From Nephromyces sp. MM_2019 (taxonomy: Eukaryota > Apicomplexa > Aconoidasida > Nephromycida), in NCBI GenBank assembly GCA_015657535.1, contig JADHZB010000112.1:27501-46941 (forward strand): a DNA stretch of 19,441 nucleotides, written 5' to 3'. The notes beneath the pieces are model-generated. The model saw only the letters and a list, made by a program, of their open reading frames with translations, was not told where the DNA came from and did not search any database. The position numbers and the translations under genes are program-made. This document shows, one piece after another, positions 1 through 10,222 of the stretch; the first letter of the stretch is position 1; each line of letters starts with the position of its first letter.

Positions 1-3000
1 ACTGAAGCAGCCAAAAAAAGCAAAAAATTCAAAAGAATCTCCAAAAACTTTGCATCTTTCCACAAAATGGTAACCATGAGATTACAGTGAATGCCGTAGG
101 AAACGCTTTAATCCTAAATCACATCATTTCTTCCTAATATCTCTCTTTCTCTAGGAATATATATATCCACTTAATGAAGAAACAGCCAAAAACTCAAAAA
201 AAATTTGCTCACCATTATGTGGCCTGACTCATGACAAGTTATTATAGTCAGATCAAACGGGCCCCAGTAAGCAGAATAGCAGCGGTTGTTGAAGTTATCT
301 TGCCGAAACAGCTCCACAATATCATCATTTTCAATCTGTAAAATGAAGAAAAAATCCTTCATTAGCACTCTAGCATGATCATGTACAAATGGTTGAATTT
401 ACATATTAAACCTATAAATTTGCAATAAAATGTAAAGCTAAAATGGCGTTACAAGCAGCCAAAATTAAAGGGACGAAGGTGTATGCAGGTGCGCATGCTG
501 CCGGGATAATTCAACTATAAGATGGCGCGTTTGTAGTAAATCAAGCTATAGGAAGGTGTGTGTTGTTAAGCAAAGTATGGGAGGGTGCATGTGCTAATTC
601 AACTATATACTAGAGTGCGTGAGCTAACTATAATGGGTAAGAAAGAGATTGTATCAGACACGCTTTTCATACACACCAATAAAGAAGAAGCAGAGATTTA
701 GGGAAATTGGTATACAAAGAAATTCCTACACACATACACGGAATATCAAAGTAGACAAATAGAATACATAATAACCGCCATAAAAAGTGTAATGTCATTA
801 AACGCTAAAGAACAGGAGAACACTGACAGCTATGGACGTTTTCTGCAGGTGATTACAGACATTGAGGAAGACAAAAAACAGTTCATTTCTTCAGATTAGC
901 AGCTAATAAGATTGCTTACCTTAAAAGTGGAGAAAGTTGTCTTATAGCTAGCGAAAGGGTCAGTCACTACCAAGAATCTGTCTTGCTCATTGGGCTTCTG
1001 ACACCATTCAATATGGCTGAAGATAAATTTAGCAAAATCAAAGGAAACTAATAAAAATCACAAGAAATTAGAGCAAAGTAATATGGAGAAAACAAGGGAA
1101 ATAGGAATATCTAAAAGGCAATTGAAATGACAAAGTCAAAGCCACATTTAGGAAGCATTTAGAGCTCATAAATCTCTGCATATATGGGTTGAAAAACATC
1201 CAAGAAGGAGTCTATACTCTTTGCTAAGCCACACACAGTTGGTAATATCATCTCAAAGTTTGTTTAAATAGGGTAAGGCGAATTTTTATAAAGACGAAAA
1301 AAATCTGGCATCTACATATATAACACGTTTAACAAATATCAAGGGTGCCTATGCATATATTGACTCATATCTCTGGTTCTAACCAAATGTGTGTGCGCGT
1401 GTGTGTGTGCATGTGTGTGTGTGTGCATGTAACTTTGCTAGAAACGAAAAAATTCTAAAAAAAAAAAGATTATGGAGAAGCACAAGAATATATTGAAAAA
1501 GATGAAAAGGATAGGGGAGAATAAAATAACTACAGCAAAAGCTAATACCAATAAAAAAAGGCAGAATGAAGTTCTAAGCGCCGCTACTATCCTTTTGCAA
1601 AAATGCGTAAAATGGCATAAAACAGCAAAACCAGAGGAACGGAACATTCCAGAAAAAAAACTCACAACACACAAAAAAACCAAAATATCGAGGCTGATAA
1701 TAAAGACAAGACACTCACCGGGCAGGACCACACAATTCCTTCTGAAATAGTAGCGTTCCATCCTCAACGTTGAAACCAAATATTTTCTGGTCCTTTGAGG
1801 CAACCAATAAGATCTTCGAGTCCAGACTACAATCTAAACAACTTACTGCGAATCCTCCGCAATCATAGCTCCCTAAATCAAAGTAAGGCGCCAGAAAATG
1901 CAATTATAAGCAAATCATACCAAAAATTGGTAGAACTACCAAACATGTTTTTAGCTCTGCACACACACGATAAGATAATAAAAATACAAACTAATCTCAT
2001 CAAGACACGGCTTCCCAGATGTGTTAGCATATATTCAAAAGAAATTTCAGCAGCTTCGTGTAGATAAGACGGATCAAATTTTATGCACAATATGAGCCGG
2101 CAAAGCATATTTCCTCTTCATTATATATACTCAACAAGTGCAGCACACTCTCAGGTGAAACCGACAAAATTTCATCTGCATACAGTTTTTCAGTTAAGCA
2201 GGCCAGCTGAAAAACTGATAAGTTCATGCAAGTAAAACACAGAAAGTTAGAGGTAAATTGCCCGGCTTTTAAGTGGAGAAAACTCGGTTTCTTTACTTTA
2301 AAGAAGACATTTTCTGCAGAAGAGACTGTGTGGAGGAATAAAAGGATAAAATCCCTAAAATTCGACATCAAGGTCACTCCTACATAAAAAAAATACATTC
2401 ATTTTTCCATTGAATAGCTGCAGTTTGTCGAAAACAGTGTCAAACGCATGCATTAGCGCTCATACCTAGGAGTTGAACATTATGTGTGTGCCATGCACAG
2501 ACTTTCCCGTCCTGAAAAAAAAAAATCAATAATCAAAATTAGAGGAATGCACATGGTGAGATAAAGAATAAGTTATCAAGCATTTTATCAAAGAAAAAAA
2601 CCTATGTTTCTCCACAAAGATATTCATAAAAAATTGCACTTTAAGTACTCATAATCCAAGATTGTTTTGATTGCTTTTGCTAACATAAAAACCAAGACTT
2701 TCGCTCTGATACCAAGCGTTAAATACTGCAAGTATTTTTTAGCTAATAAGGAGAAATTCGGCATTAAGGTTAAGTAGTGGTGGTGTGATCAAATCAGACA
2801 TACCGGATACACACATTTTCTTTACACAATGGGCTGTAACTCAATGAACTAGAAATCAAAGTGAACATGAAGAAAAAGCCCTAATCCTGTCAAATAGGCA
2901 GGCATAGCAACAAATTTGCACAAAAAAGGAATAGTGATTTTTTGCGATAAAAGGGGATACCATAGGCTTGATAGTAATGATTCAATGGGGGTAAGAAGAT

Positions 3001-3286
3001 ACATCAATAAGTAGGAGTCAAGTAAAAAAACCACCTTCCCACCACTACCACCGAAAAAAACTAATCATTCTAGTTGACCAATTAAGAAGATATTAGCTCT
3101 AAAAACTACAAAAAAAATATTTCGGATTTTATGATTCATTAGATGATAAACTTTAAATATTTGAAATATACAAAAAAATATGAATCCTCCACATACCATA
3201 GCAGCGGAAAAAAGGAGGTCACCATCTCTGTTAAACTGGACAGACGTTAAAGGACGACTATGCCCTATTAAATTAAAAGTCTTCAT
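1..3286 (-). CDS. EIF3I: Eukaryotic translation initiation factor 3 subunit i (eIF3i/TIF34), 5' part, five exons, continues off the left edge
   Basis: WD40 beta-propeller subunit of the eIF3 complex, which acts in the cytosol in assembling the 43S pre-initiation complex. Exons on the minus strand: 3286-3197, 2511-2466, 1872-1719, 1016-920 and 335-213, giving 170 codons; the family has about 325-345 residues, so roughly half is here. Every junction keeps phase and uses GT...AG. The start ATG (3286) opens with GHSRPLTSVQFNRDGDLLF, matching the family start (GHERSLTQIKYNREGDLLF). Then come DGKVCAWH, ending the first blade, LDCSLDSKILLVASKDQ in blade 2, PARHIEW opening blade 3, and SAYWGPFDLTIITCHESGHI, which aligns with the family SAVWGPLGECIIAGHESGEL. 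Introns are 685, 593, 702 and 584 bp. The last donor is at 212, and an acceptor-like CAG at positions 4-2 suggests the next exon starts at the window edge. The sequence is divergent: the second blade has SYDCGGFAVSC where the family has TYMGHTGAVWC. Family assignment is very firm; exon ends are firm to moderate. Confidence 0.93.
1388..1430. repeat. (TG)n microsatellite, imperfect
   Basis: A tract of TG dinucleotides interrupted by GCGC and GCATG, lying inside the third eIF3i intron (1718-1017). On the coding strand of eIF3i it reads as CA repeats. Confidence 0.9.
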
Positions 3287-3298
3287 CTTCAAGAAGTT

Positions 3299-3609
3299 TC
3301 TGAAAGAAGTAACCGCTTAGCAAGGAACTTTGAAAAAAGAGTTGAATTTGTAGCATAAAATGCGAAAAAAATAGCACTTCAGTTGAAACTTGAAAAGACA
3401 AGGCAACAAATCATAGCTACGGGTCGATTTTTTGGATTTACTCCCGGCGAAAAACATGGAGGAAACAAGCCCATAATACTAAATATAGCACGAGGAAGAA
3501 GAAAAGGGTTAAAAGAAATTGAGTAGCTCAATACAAAATTATTAGGTATCTCACCTGAAGAAGCACCAAATAATGCAAGAATAGAAGAAAATACAAAGAA
3601 AAGTCTCAT
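3299..3609 (-). promoter_or_regulatory. Possible spliced 5' leader of eIF3i containing a short upstream ORF
   Basis: Upstream of the eIF3i start there is a strong acceptor (TTACTTCTTTCAG, CAG at 3302-3300). A strong donor (TTCAG|GTGAGA, GT at 3554-3553) lies further upstream. Between the ATG at 3609 and that donor is an 18-codon open stretch, MRLFFVFSSILALFGASS, which looks like a signal peptide. If donor 3554 joins acceptor 3300, the frame closes after three more codons at a TGA just before the eIF3i ATG, so the short ORF would not fuse to eIF3i. This could be an upstream ORF in a spliced leader, the first exon of an unrelated secreted protein, or chance. No promoter motif was recognised. 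Confidence 0.25.
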
Positions 3610-4552
3610 GAGTTCTCTACTTTTGAAGAAGCGCCCTACTCACTGTGAGGCTAGTATATAATCCTGCATACAATAAGCAGCCTTCTCTCCCTGTAGGTTT
3701 GCTCATAAAAATTTAAGTAAAAAACTTCAAGTCCCTTGGTTTTCGCTCCCCTAAAATGAAGAAATTCAAGGTTTTCACGCTACCTATAAATACCTCTTAT
3801 TATCCCAATTGAAATTCCTCTTACAGAACACTAAGCGAACCCTCCCAAACGTGAAAAAGTATGCTTCAATTTATAGAAAATCTGGACTTCTTAAGGAAAA
3901 AAATAGAGTTATCAGTAAAGCATCCACAACGATAATCCTTTAATCCAATCCCGCCTATCCAAAGCAATAAGACATCACTTGTAAAACGCAGCTACTACGC
4001 ATCCCAAATATAAGGCCAAAAGGCCGCGAATGCCCTCTTCCAACTCTTCACATCTCCAAAATAATGCCGCCTCGCCTTAATGATCATTCAAAGGCTTAAC
4101 AGCGCTATCCGCAAGAATCAACATCTTCTTTATAGCTACCAAAGGCATGAACCGCGATATTCTAGAAGAGTAGCTAACCTTATGTAAGGAGGCGGGAATC
4201 ACTCAAAGTTATGCGTATCATGGAATGACTAAAAGCAGGTTTACAATGAGCAAAATATCAAGAAGGCTCTTACCAGCGCAAGCGTGTGTGCGGTTATTTC
4301 CATGAAAAACAAGTGAGCAACACCCGCAGTCACAATATTAACCGGAGAAGGAAACCGTGGATTTTTGTTACAAAAGTGAGGTTATTGCTATGAAAGACTC
4401 AGGAGTTTTTATTACCTAGTTAGCCGTAAATGTCACTTGTGTGTTTGCTAATTAACATAATTGCTGTACCACTCCAGTGTGTGTAGCTGACCACAACACA
4501 AAAAATACAAATCAACGCTGTAGTCAATGCCTCTACTATAAAAAGTCAGGAA
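3610..4552. other. Intergenic, no gene seen
   Basis: AT-rich sequence upstream of eIF3i. Both strands are broken by stops within short distances, and I saw no splice-flanked open exon. It presumably holds the eIF3i promoter, but no recognisable element is visible. Confidence 0.5.
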
Positions 4553-4678
4553 GCAGACAATTTCAAAGAGGTATGCAGTCTCTAAAATGCTGCGAATATC
4601 TAAAAAGTAGGCAATTTCTAAGAAGCTGCGAATCTCTAAAAACTGCCAATCTCTATGAAGCTGGCAATCGCTGCAAAT
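4553..4678. repeat. Degenerate 18-bp minisatellite, about seven units
   Basis: Tandem units at 4553, 4571, 4589, 4607, 4625, 4643 (17 bp) and 4660. Examples are gctgcgaatatctaaaaa, gtaggcaatttctaagaa and gctgcgaatctctaaaaa. Alternate units resemble each other more than neighbours do (gcgaat versus ggcaat), suggesting a 36-bp higher-order unit. Because 18 is a multiple of three, translation of the minus strand gives a six-residue repeat (FLEIRS, FLEIAY, FLDIRS, ILETAY), which explains the open frames here. I do not take these as evidence of a gene. Confidence 0.8.
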
Positions 4679-4859
4679 ATGAACCACTTCCCCTCGTCAG
4701 CCCTCGTATGTATTTCCGACCTGTATAACAGTTTAACGCAGCAATCCCTGTAGAGAATTCAGGAGTGTGTTTTTTCGCCTGCTGATTTTGCATACTTTGC
4801 AAAAAAAGCAAGACTCTGCTTGGGAATAAATTCAAGGGGCTGAATTTTGGTAGGAGGTA

Positions 4860-5240
4860 AGGATGTGGTGTGAAGACGCATCAAAAAGCTTCAGATGCTT
4901 CCGGAAGGTCGTCTGCTCAGGAGGGAGTTCGAGATTTTTCCAGCCGTATAATAGGATATGCATCATGCTGTTCTGCTAGTTATAGCTATACTCGCTCTCA
5001 GGGGCGAAGAGATACATTGACTGATGTTCGTCGCGCTGCCTTGTTAGCACCCTGGGTCCTAGCCGGGGGATGAAGCGCCAAGCATATGGTCTCTAGGGTC
5101 AGGCACACTTGCTGGGTCAGTGCAATTTGTAGTTTTCGCATTGAAGTAAGCAGTACCAAGCCGGCGCAATCCTTTAGACCATACTTAAGAACACGCTACG
5201 GCAGCAAGGGCCAGGATTGAAATTGAACATCAAAGAGAGC
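4860..5240. other. Locally GC-richer patch without a recognised gene
   Basis: This stretch is visibly richer in G and C than its flanks. It holds a 67-codon plus-strand open frame (4870-5073) that starts with a non-ATG codon and resembles no family I know. I looked for tRNA, 5S rRNA and spliceosomal RNA motifs and found none. It may be an unrecognised non-coding RNA, an old transposon fragment or simply intergenic. Confidence 0.3.
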
Positions 5241-6501
5241 CTTTTATAGACCTCTATTGCTAGTGGTTGAAGCACAGTAAAATATCCTCGGAATCCTAGA
5301 TTTAATAATTTCTCCTGGACACACAACCCAAGGTTCTAGAGTTACGTATATATACTAGTTTTATATATATTTGATATTTAGTTTCGGCTAAAATATGTTT
5401 TTTGGTGTGACTTAAGAGTAACATAATTTTAGTTGTGAATGCTTCCTCTAAAATTAAATTTTGTAACAGAAAAGGGGGTTTTCCGCTGCAGACGCAAAGA
5501 GGTACTACTTGTACCAATATCAATAAAGTAACTTTTTTCTCAGTACAACGTGCGTCAGCTTTGTAGAGCTGATGCATCTATTGTTGGTGAACTTTAGATA
5601 TTTAAATTTAAGATTTTATTTCTTTTAATTCGATTATTTGTTAATGAATTTGAAATATTTTAAAGAATCTTTACTGCGCAGAGTTTTTTATAAAAAAGCT
5701 ACCATTGAGACTAGATATAAGCTGCAGCATAATGTCCTGCGCAAGAAGTTGAGCATGAAGGAGGGAAAACTATTCAGCAGTGAGCCAGCGGCATTTCATA
5801 TTCTGCGCATGGACAGCAGACTCCCCAGCCAGCATGGCAGAGCTCCCTTCACATACTAGAAAAAAGTTATCCTTCTAGTACACTCGCGTGAATAAACGCG
5901 AATGAGAAAGGTTCACTTTATGGGATGATGGTATCCCACGCACACAGGCCGAAAAGCAGCGCGTTTTTAGCGTGTGGGCTGTGTTACACTCTCCTCAGTA
6001 GCTTAGTAGCATCATAGGGATAACTAGCCGAAATAGATATTAAAAGTACTGGCAATGCAGCTAGCTCTTACACACAGCATACATTATAGCGAACAATTAT
6101 AAAATCACTTTGAATCAAAGCAAGATAACTAACGAAGGCGTATTACTGCGGTTGCATCCACCCTCACTAAGAAAAACAAGTTACCGTCTAACCACCCTAC
6201 AAGTATTAGCGTGGCGCTACCAGAGATATAAGCGAGAGTTTGTGAGCGCTAAGAACTTATCCTGATTTTTAAATACAGGCTTGGAAATAAATACCAAACT
6301 TACCATCTCCTGCATTATTGAAAATTAGCAGTGAAGAAAAGGATTCAAAAACTGGACCATATGTAGTTAATAATTCACTTTAGGATGCCTTAGAAATTAG
6401 CTGTGTTCTAGCCGGTGATACCATGAGTCGAATTAAGGCGCACTTGTATTCTAAATACCATCGTATAATAGCCTAACACTGATTTCGTTCTGCTGTCTCC
6501 A
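5241..6501. other. Intergenic, no supported gene
   Basis: Two open frames occur here: minus strand 5577-5302 (91 codons) and plus strand 5644-5859 (71 codons). Neither shows a domain, signal peptide or convincing splice context. The C-terminal third of the plus-strand frame (5780-5859) is GC-richer than the surrounding DNA. I regard both as probably non-coding. Confidence 0.4.
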
Positions 6502-7617
6502 TTATTCCAGAGATATTGGCTCAGTTCTAGCAGTACAAAGATCCGCTGGCATGCCTTGCAAGCTAAGAGGGCACAAGTTAACTTCACGCCTGCCTTAAAT
6601 CTAGCAATGGCTACAATATTTCGTATACGACGTCTAAATTTTCTTCAGGGTATATTGTAAGATCCAGCTTCAGTTGTACTAAAACTAGGCTCCCTTGTCT
6701 TTTTTTTGCCAACTAAATATTACTTACTGCCAAATAAAACTCCCACCTACACAATAGGGTAAACATTTATTTTGGATTGGCATGCAATCATGGAAACGAA
6801 GGTTTCATACCTGCAAAGCCTCAGACGCATAGCATGATGCAATACCCCAAGCAAGGCAACAAAACTATCTATGGCTAAAGATAGGACAGACACTGTAACT
6901 TCATAAAGTAAAGCGAATTGCGCTTTTAACTCTGCCACCCACATGAGCGTCATAGCGGAAGCAACTCGGGCAAACGGCAAATAACGTCTGGAAAATGCAA
7001 GTATGGCAATTAACATTACTGGAAACTGATTTACAGAAAAGTAGTAGAGCTCCATCAAAAAACATTTATGAAGAAAATGAATATTTCGAGTACTTCCGTA
7101 TAATTTTCCATGGCATACTGCAACATTGAGAAATTTGAATAAAAAATTCAGCCCTTAACTACAGTTTTTTAATGGTAGCTGAAAAGTCCACTAGAATTAA
7201 ACAATGTAGATTAAAATAAGATTTTTATAAATCCTGATTAAGCAAATATTCCCACGTGAAAATCCCTGAAACTTTATCGAAAAGCATCAAACACATAGAC
7301 ATGTAACAGTAAGAATATGGTCTTTAATGCTCTCAACGGGGAACTTACACATTTATGCACAAGAACTTCGTAGATTGAACAAACTGGAAAAAAGCTATAA
7401 AGCAAGCGAATATACACATTAAAATAACACTATTCAACGCAGAATATATAGGGGGTCCAATATTATAATGTGATGAACGTGTACACTCAGGGGTTCCCCT
7501 AGTCAACTGCAGGAGGCAATAAAGAAGAGAAAAGATGTGACATGTCAAATGAGATTCTCAAACCATTCACATGATCGTTACAGGAATCAGTCCGTGCAAG
7601 TAATGTAACTTTTCAAA
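6502..7617 (-). CDS. Candidate multi-exon hydrophobic (membrane) protein, 3' part; family unknown
   Basis: Proposed exons on the minus strand: 7617-7582, 7506-7349, 6987-6811 and 6562-6502 (TAA stop), all phase-compatible. Exon 7506-7349 has a very strong acceptor (TTTATTGCCTCCTGCAG) and a perfect GTAAGT donor. Exon 6987-6811 has acceptor CATTTTCCAG and donor CAG|GTATGA, and 58 codons with no stop. Residues show a likely transmembrane stretch (SVILMCIFACFIAFFQF), then helical hydrophobic segments (ASAMTLMWVAEL, VLSLAIDSFVALLGVLHHAM) and a basic RLRLC end. The last exon adds 19 residues containing LQGMPADLCTAR. The 5' end is unknown: the 36-bp first exon (FEKLHYLHGLIP) is weak, and the gene may join the reading frame at 8349-7891. 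I do not recognise the family. Introns of 75, 361 and 248 bp are shorter than those of eIF3i, so the model remains tentative. Confidence 0.4.
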
Positions 7618-7890
7618 CTAAGGAGAAAGAAAGTACCAAAAAAAGAAATAATTCAAACTAATCGAGAGAGATTCCCTCAGGGAAATAAATATTGTCTAAT
7701 GGGCTCCATGCTTTGCAATTTTGATCTATACAGCAGAACATTCGGGTAGTGGAATGAGTATATTTCCAAATTGGCACACAGGAATAGTGTGCTGCATACT
7801 AACTCATCCTAAGAATCTATCATGCGTACCGATACTGCATGATATTTTGCATACTGGAGTATTCTAGAAAAAAGAGATTCTGTACTTAAA

Positions 7891-8349
7891 TCACAGATTG
7901 TAGTCATCTGTAGCATCCTTCAAGCAATGGGTAGATTTCAAAAGCCTGACGTGCCATCGCTTGCAAATACCCCTAATTTTTTCAACGTATGATATCATTT
8001 GGCTTAGCGTAGCACCTGGAGAGGGGCTAGAGTCCCGATTAACACGTTGCTGCCTCAACAATTCCTCTTGCAAACGCTGGCGGGTGTTTCGAATGTTGAG
8101 ATGACGCTCCTGAAGTCCTTGAAAAAGCTCGGCCAAATCCTCCTTTGATACTTCGCATAAAATTTCTGCTTTCACGTTCCGGGGATGCTTGGTTTCGGTG
8201 TCATTCTTTTCCTGGAAGGAGTTATTCGTATTAGTGAGTCTTTCAATGATCCCAGCAGCGAATAGATCAAGACGCTCCTCCAGAGAGCTTGATGCAAGAC
8301 CAACCTCAGCTTGAGGGAGTGGCTGGTGTCTCTTTGCTTCACGATGCAT
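7891..8349 (-). CDS. Charged coiled-coil-like protein or terminal exon, unknown family (152 aa)
   Basis: An open frame from ATG at 8349 to TGA at 7893-7891, unusually long for this region and with soluble-protein composition. Residues about 20-35 are helical (SLEERLDLFAAGIIERL). Residues about 68-105 are a charged, heptad-like helix (KEDLAELFQGLQERHLNI, RQRLQEELLRQQRVN). The C-terminus is basic (KIRGICKRWHVRLLKSTH). No catalytic motif, signal peptide or membrane segment is visible. The sequence before the ATG is pyrimidine-rich and lacks a nearby AG, so this could be a true start rather than an internal exon; possible upstream coding lies around 8500-8590 on the same strand. A 31-bp removal near the stop would keep phase with further open sequence downstream and could link it to the membrane-protein exons at 7617-6502, but such an intron would be very small. 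Function unknown. Confidence 0.5.
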   Translation of the reverse strand: MHREAKRHQPLPQAEVGLASSSLEERLDLFAAGIIERLTNTNNSFQEKNDTETKHPRNVKAEILCEVSKEDLAELFQGLQERHLNIRNTRQRLQEELLRQQRVNRDSSPSPGATLSQMISYVEKIRGICKRWHVRLLKSTHCLKDATDDYNL

Positions 8350-8615
8350 TCCGTGAAAAATAAGAAAGTTGTTTAAAATAGAAAAAACAAGAGGGCAATA
8401 AAAATGTGAGGAGACGACGAGCAAGATCTTGGAAAAGAAGACATAGAGAGACTAGCACAGAAAAAAAGATTAAAGTCTAGAAAGGGTAGCTCTCTGGAGC
8501 GCCTTGAATTACCGTCACCAAAACCTGGAGATAGTTTTATGGATAAGGCTCCTAAATGCGGCAGATTTTGGGAAGACAGGGCCAACGCATCATAGAAATA
8601 GCAAAATGAACACAA

Positions 8616-10222
8616 CGGCTTAATATTCCCTCCTTTTATACAAGTAAACTTTCCAAATTCATGCGTGCCTGACGCTCTCTGCTTACTTTACAGTGTATTA
8701 TTGCTAGTTGCACAGTCCTACATATATATTCCGCACCTGTCTAAAAACCAAAGAGACCCTGAGGTCAATTGCTTAGGAGACACACGAGACACAAGAAAAC
8801 AGAAAAAGCCCAATTTATACAAGGTTTTCGCTATGGAACCACTGAAGAACATCTTGATCAGAAAATAATCCAAGCAAGGAGCTTTTGAACAGCTTTGTCT
8901 TCAGCTTCCCGTGCTATTGCAGCAGCAAGCCTCATTTTATAAGCAAAAGCGCTATTCTATGCTCGCGATAATGCGAGGGAATCGGTCGAGTTCGGCAAAT
9001 TCAGGCCTCTGAGGCCTTCCGAGGAACACTTTATTATTTAGCCATGCCGTGACCAATATTCGCACTCCGCTTTGTACACAAGTGTCCTTGTGGAAAACTT
9101 CAGTTTTTTCGGTACACCGTATACTCATTACCCTTCAAACTGAGGAATGTTGAAGATAGGGAGTTTCAGCGTGGGGGCGCGAATGAAAGTACGCCAAACG
9201 TATATATTGTAAGCAGAAACTAGCAACCGGAGTTCCCGCAATGGTTCTGCGCTAACAGATTCAGCGCAGTTTCTTGTTAGCAAGGCAAATTTTCATCCTT
9301 GAAGGGGCACCGTCCTGTATCTTGCTTGTAGCTCCTCATAATTTATCACAGATAGCCGTATATCTCATTTAGTCTACGCTTCACAATGATATTGTTAAAT
9401 GCTCGTTTCTTTTCTCCTTAGCGCTGGGTTTCTCAGAAACAAATTTTTTGTTCGTGAACTTGTAGCTTGGAAGTCTATCCCCAATAACTAGGTTTATCCA
9501 ACACTATTCAGGGCCGTGGCGTACTTTTTATGGCATACTCCGTGCTGTGGCCTCCAGAACTAGCAAATCTAAAAAAAAATTACCTTTGCTGCAGCAGAAC
9601 CCTTTAAAAACTGCTGACTAATGCGTTACATGCCTCGCTTGTTTATTATTGGAGGTTGAATAATTCTGCGAAATTCTTCGCACTGGTGCTTATCCGGCGC
9701 CCTCCTGAAGCTTTTCTGTGTATCATAAATCGGTCCCTTTATAAAACCGTTAAAAATATAAAGTTGTGCTTGTCAAAATGCACTTTTTAATCGATGTGCC
9801 ATCGCATGCTTCTTGTAGGAGAGAGGTGAAGGATATAGCCGTTTCGCTCTAATCTATGTTCAGCAGTTTAACTCTACTAACAAGAACCATGGGCGATTCA
9901 ATATTTAGAAGTACCAATATTTAGGTGAAAAAAACCCTTATTTACGATGGAGCTATTTTAAAAATACTGTTACTACAACTCAAACAACGGCTGAGCTTCG
10001 TGAAAATCGGATAGGTAATATTAAAGAATGAGTATGGCTATTCTTTTGTACCCTACTGACACATGTAGGCAGTATTTTTGTACTGATCATTCATTGAAAT
10101 TATTTTATGCTTTATTATTTAAAGGAAAGCCCAGACTACTTACAGCGAATCTATCCGGCTATAGAGATATCCCATAAGATTTCGACACGCAATTAGCTTA
10201 GTTGCTAAAGGCCGAGCTATAC
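8616..10222. other. No supported gene
   Basis: A 67-codon plus-strand frame (8665-8868) has a hydrophobic start but no other support. Between 9000 and 10200 both strands are stop-rich. The most exon-like remnants are on the minus strand, such as a 15-bp piece at about 10159-10145 between good splice signals that would keep phase with the gene ending at 10223, but they are too short to claim. A short inverted repeat lies at 9003-9017. Confidence 0.4.
9003..9017. repeat. Short perfect inverted repeat (AGGCCTC-T-GAGGCCT)
   Basis: Two 7-bp arms around a single central T, in an otherwise AT-rich intergenic stretch. It is too short to infer a function; a protein-binding palindrome or chance are both possible. 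Confidence 0.6.

Noticed and set aside
1438..1803. 121-codon minus-strand open frame, very hydrophobic
   Set aside because: Most of it falls in an eIF3i intron (1718-1017) and the rest overlaps the real exon in another frame; the Phe-rich text reflects A-rich plus-strand sequence.
5644..5859. 71-codon plus-strand frame with basic N-terminal half
   Set aside because: No family resemblance, splice context or domain; kept only as a remark on the intergenic region.
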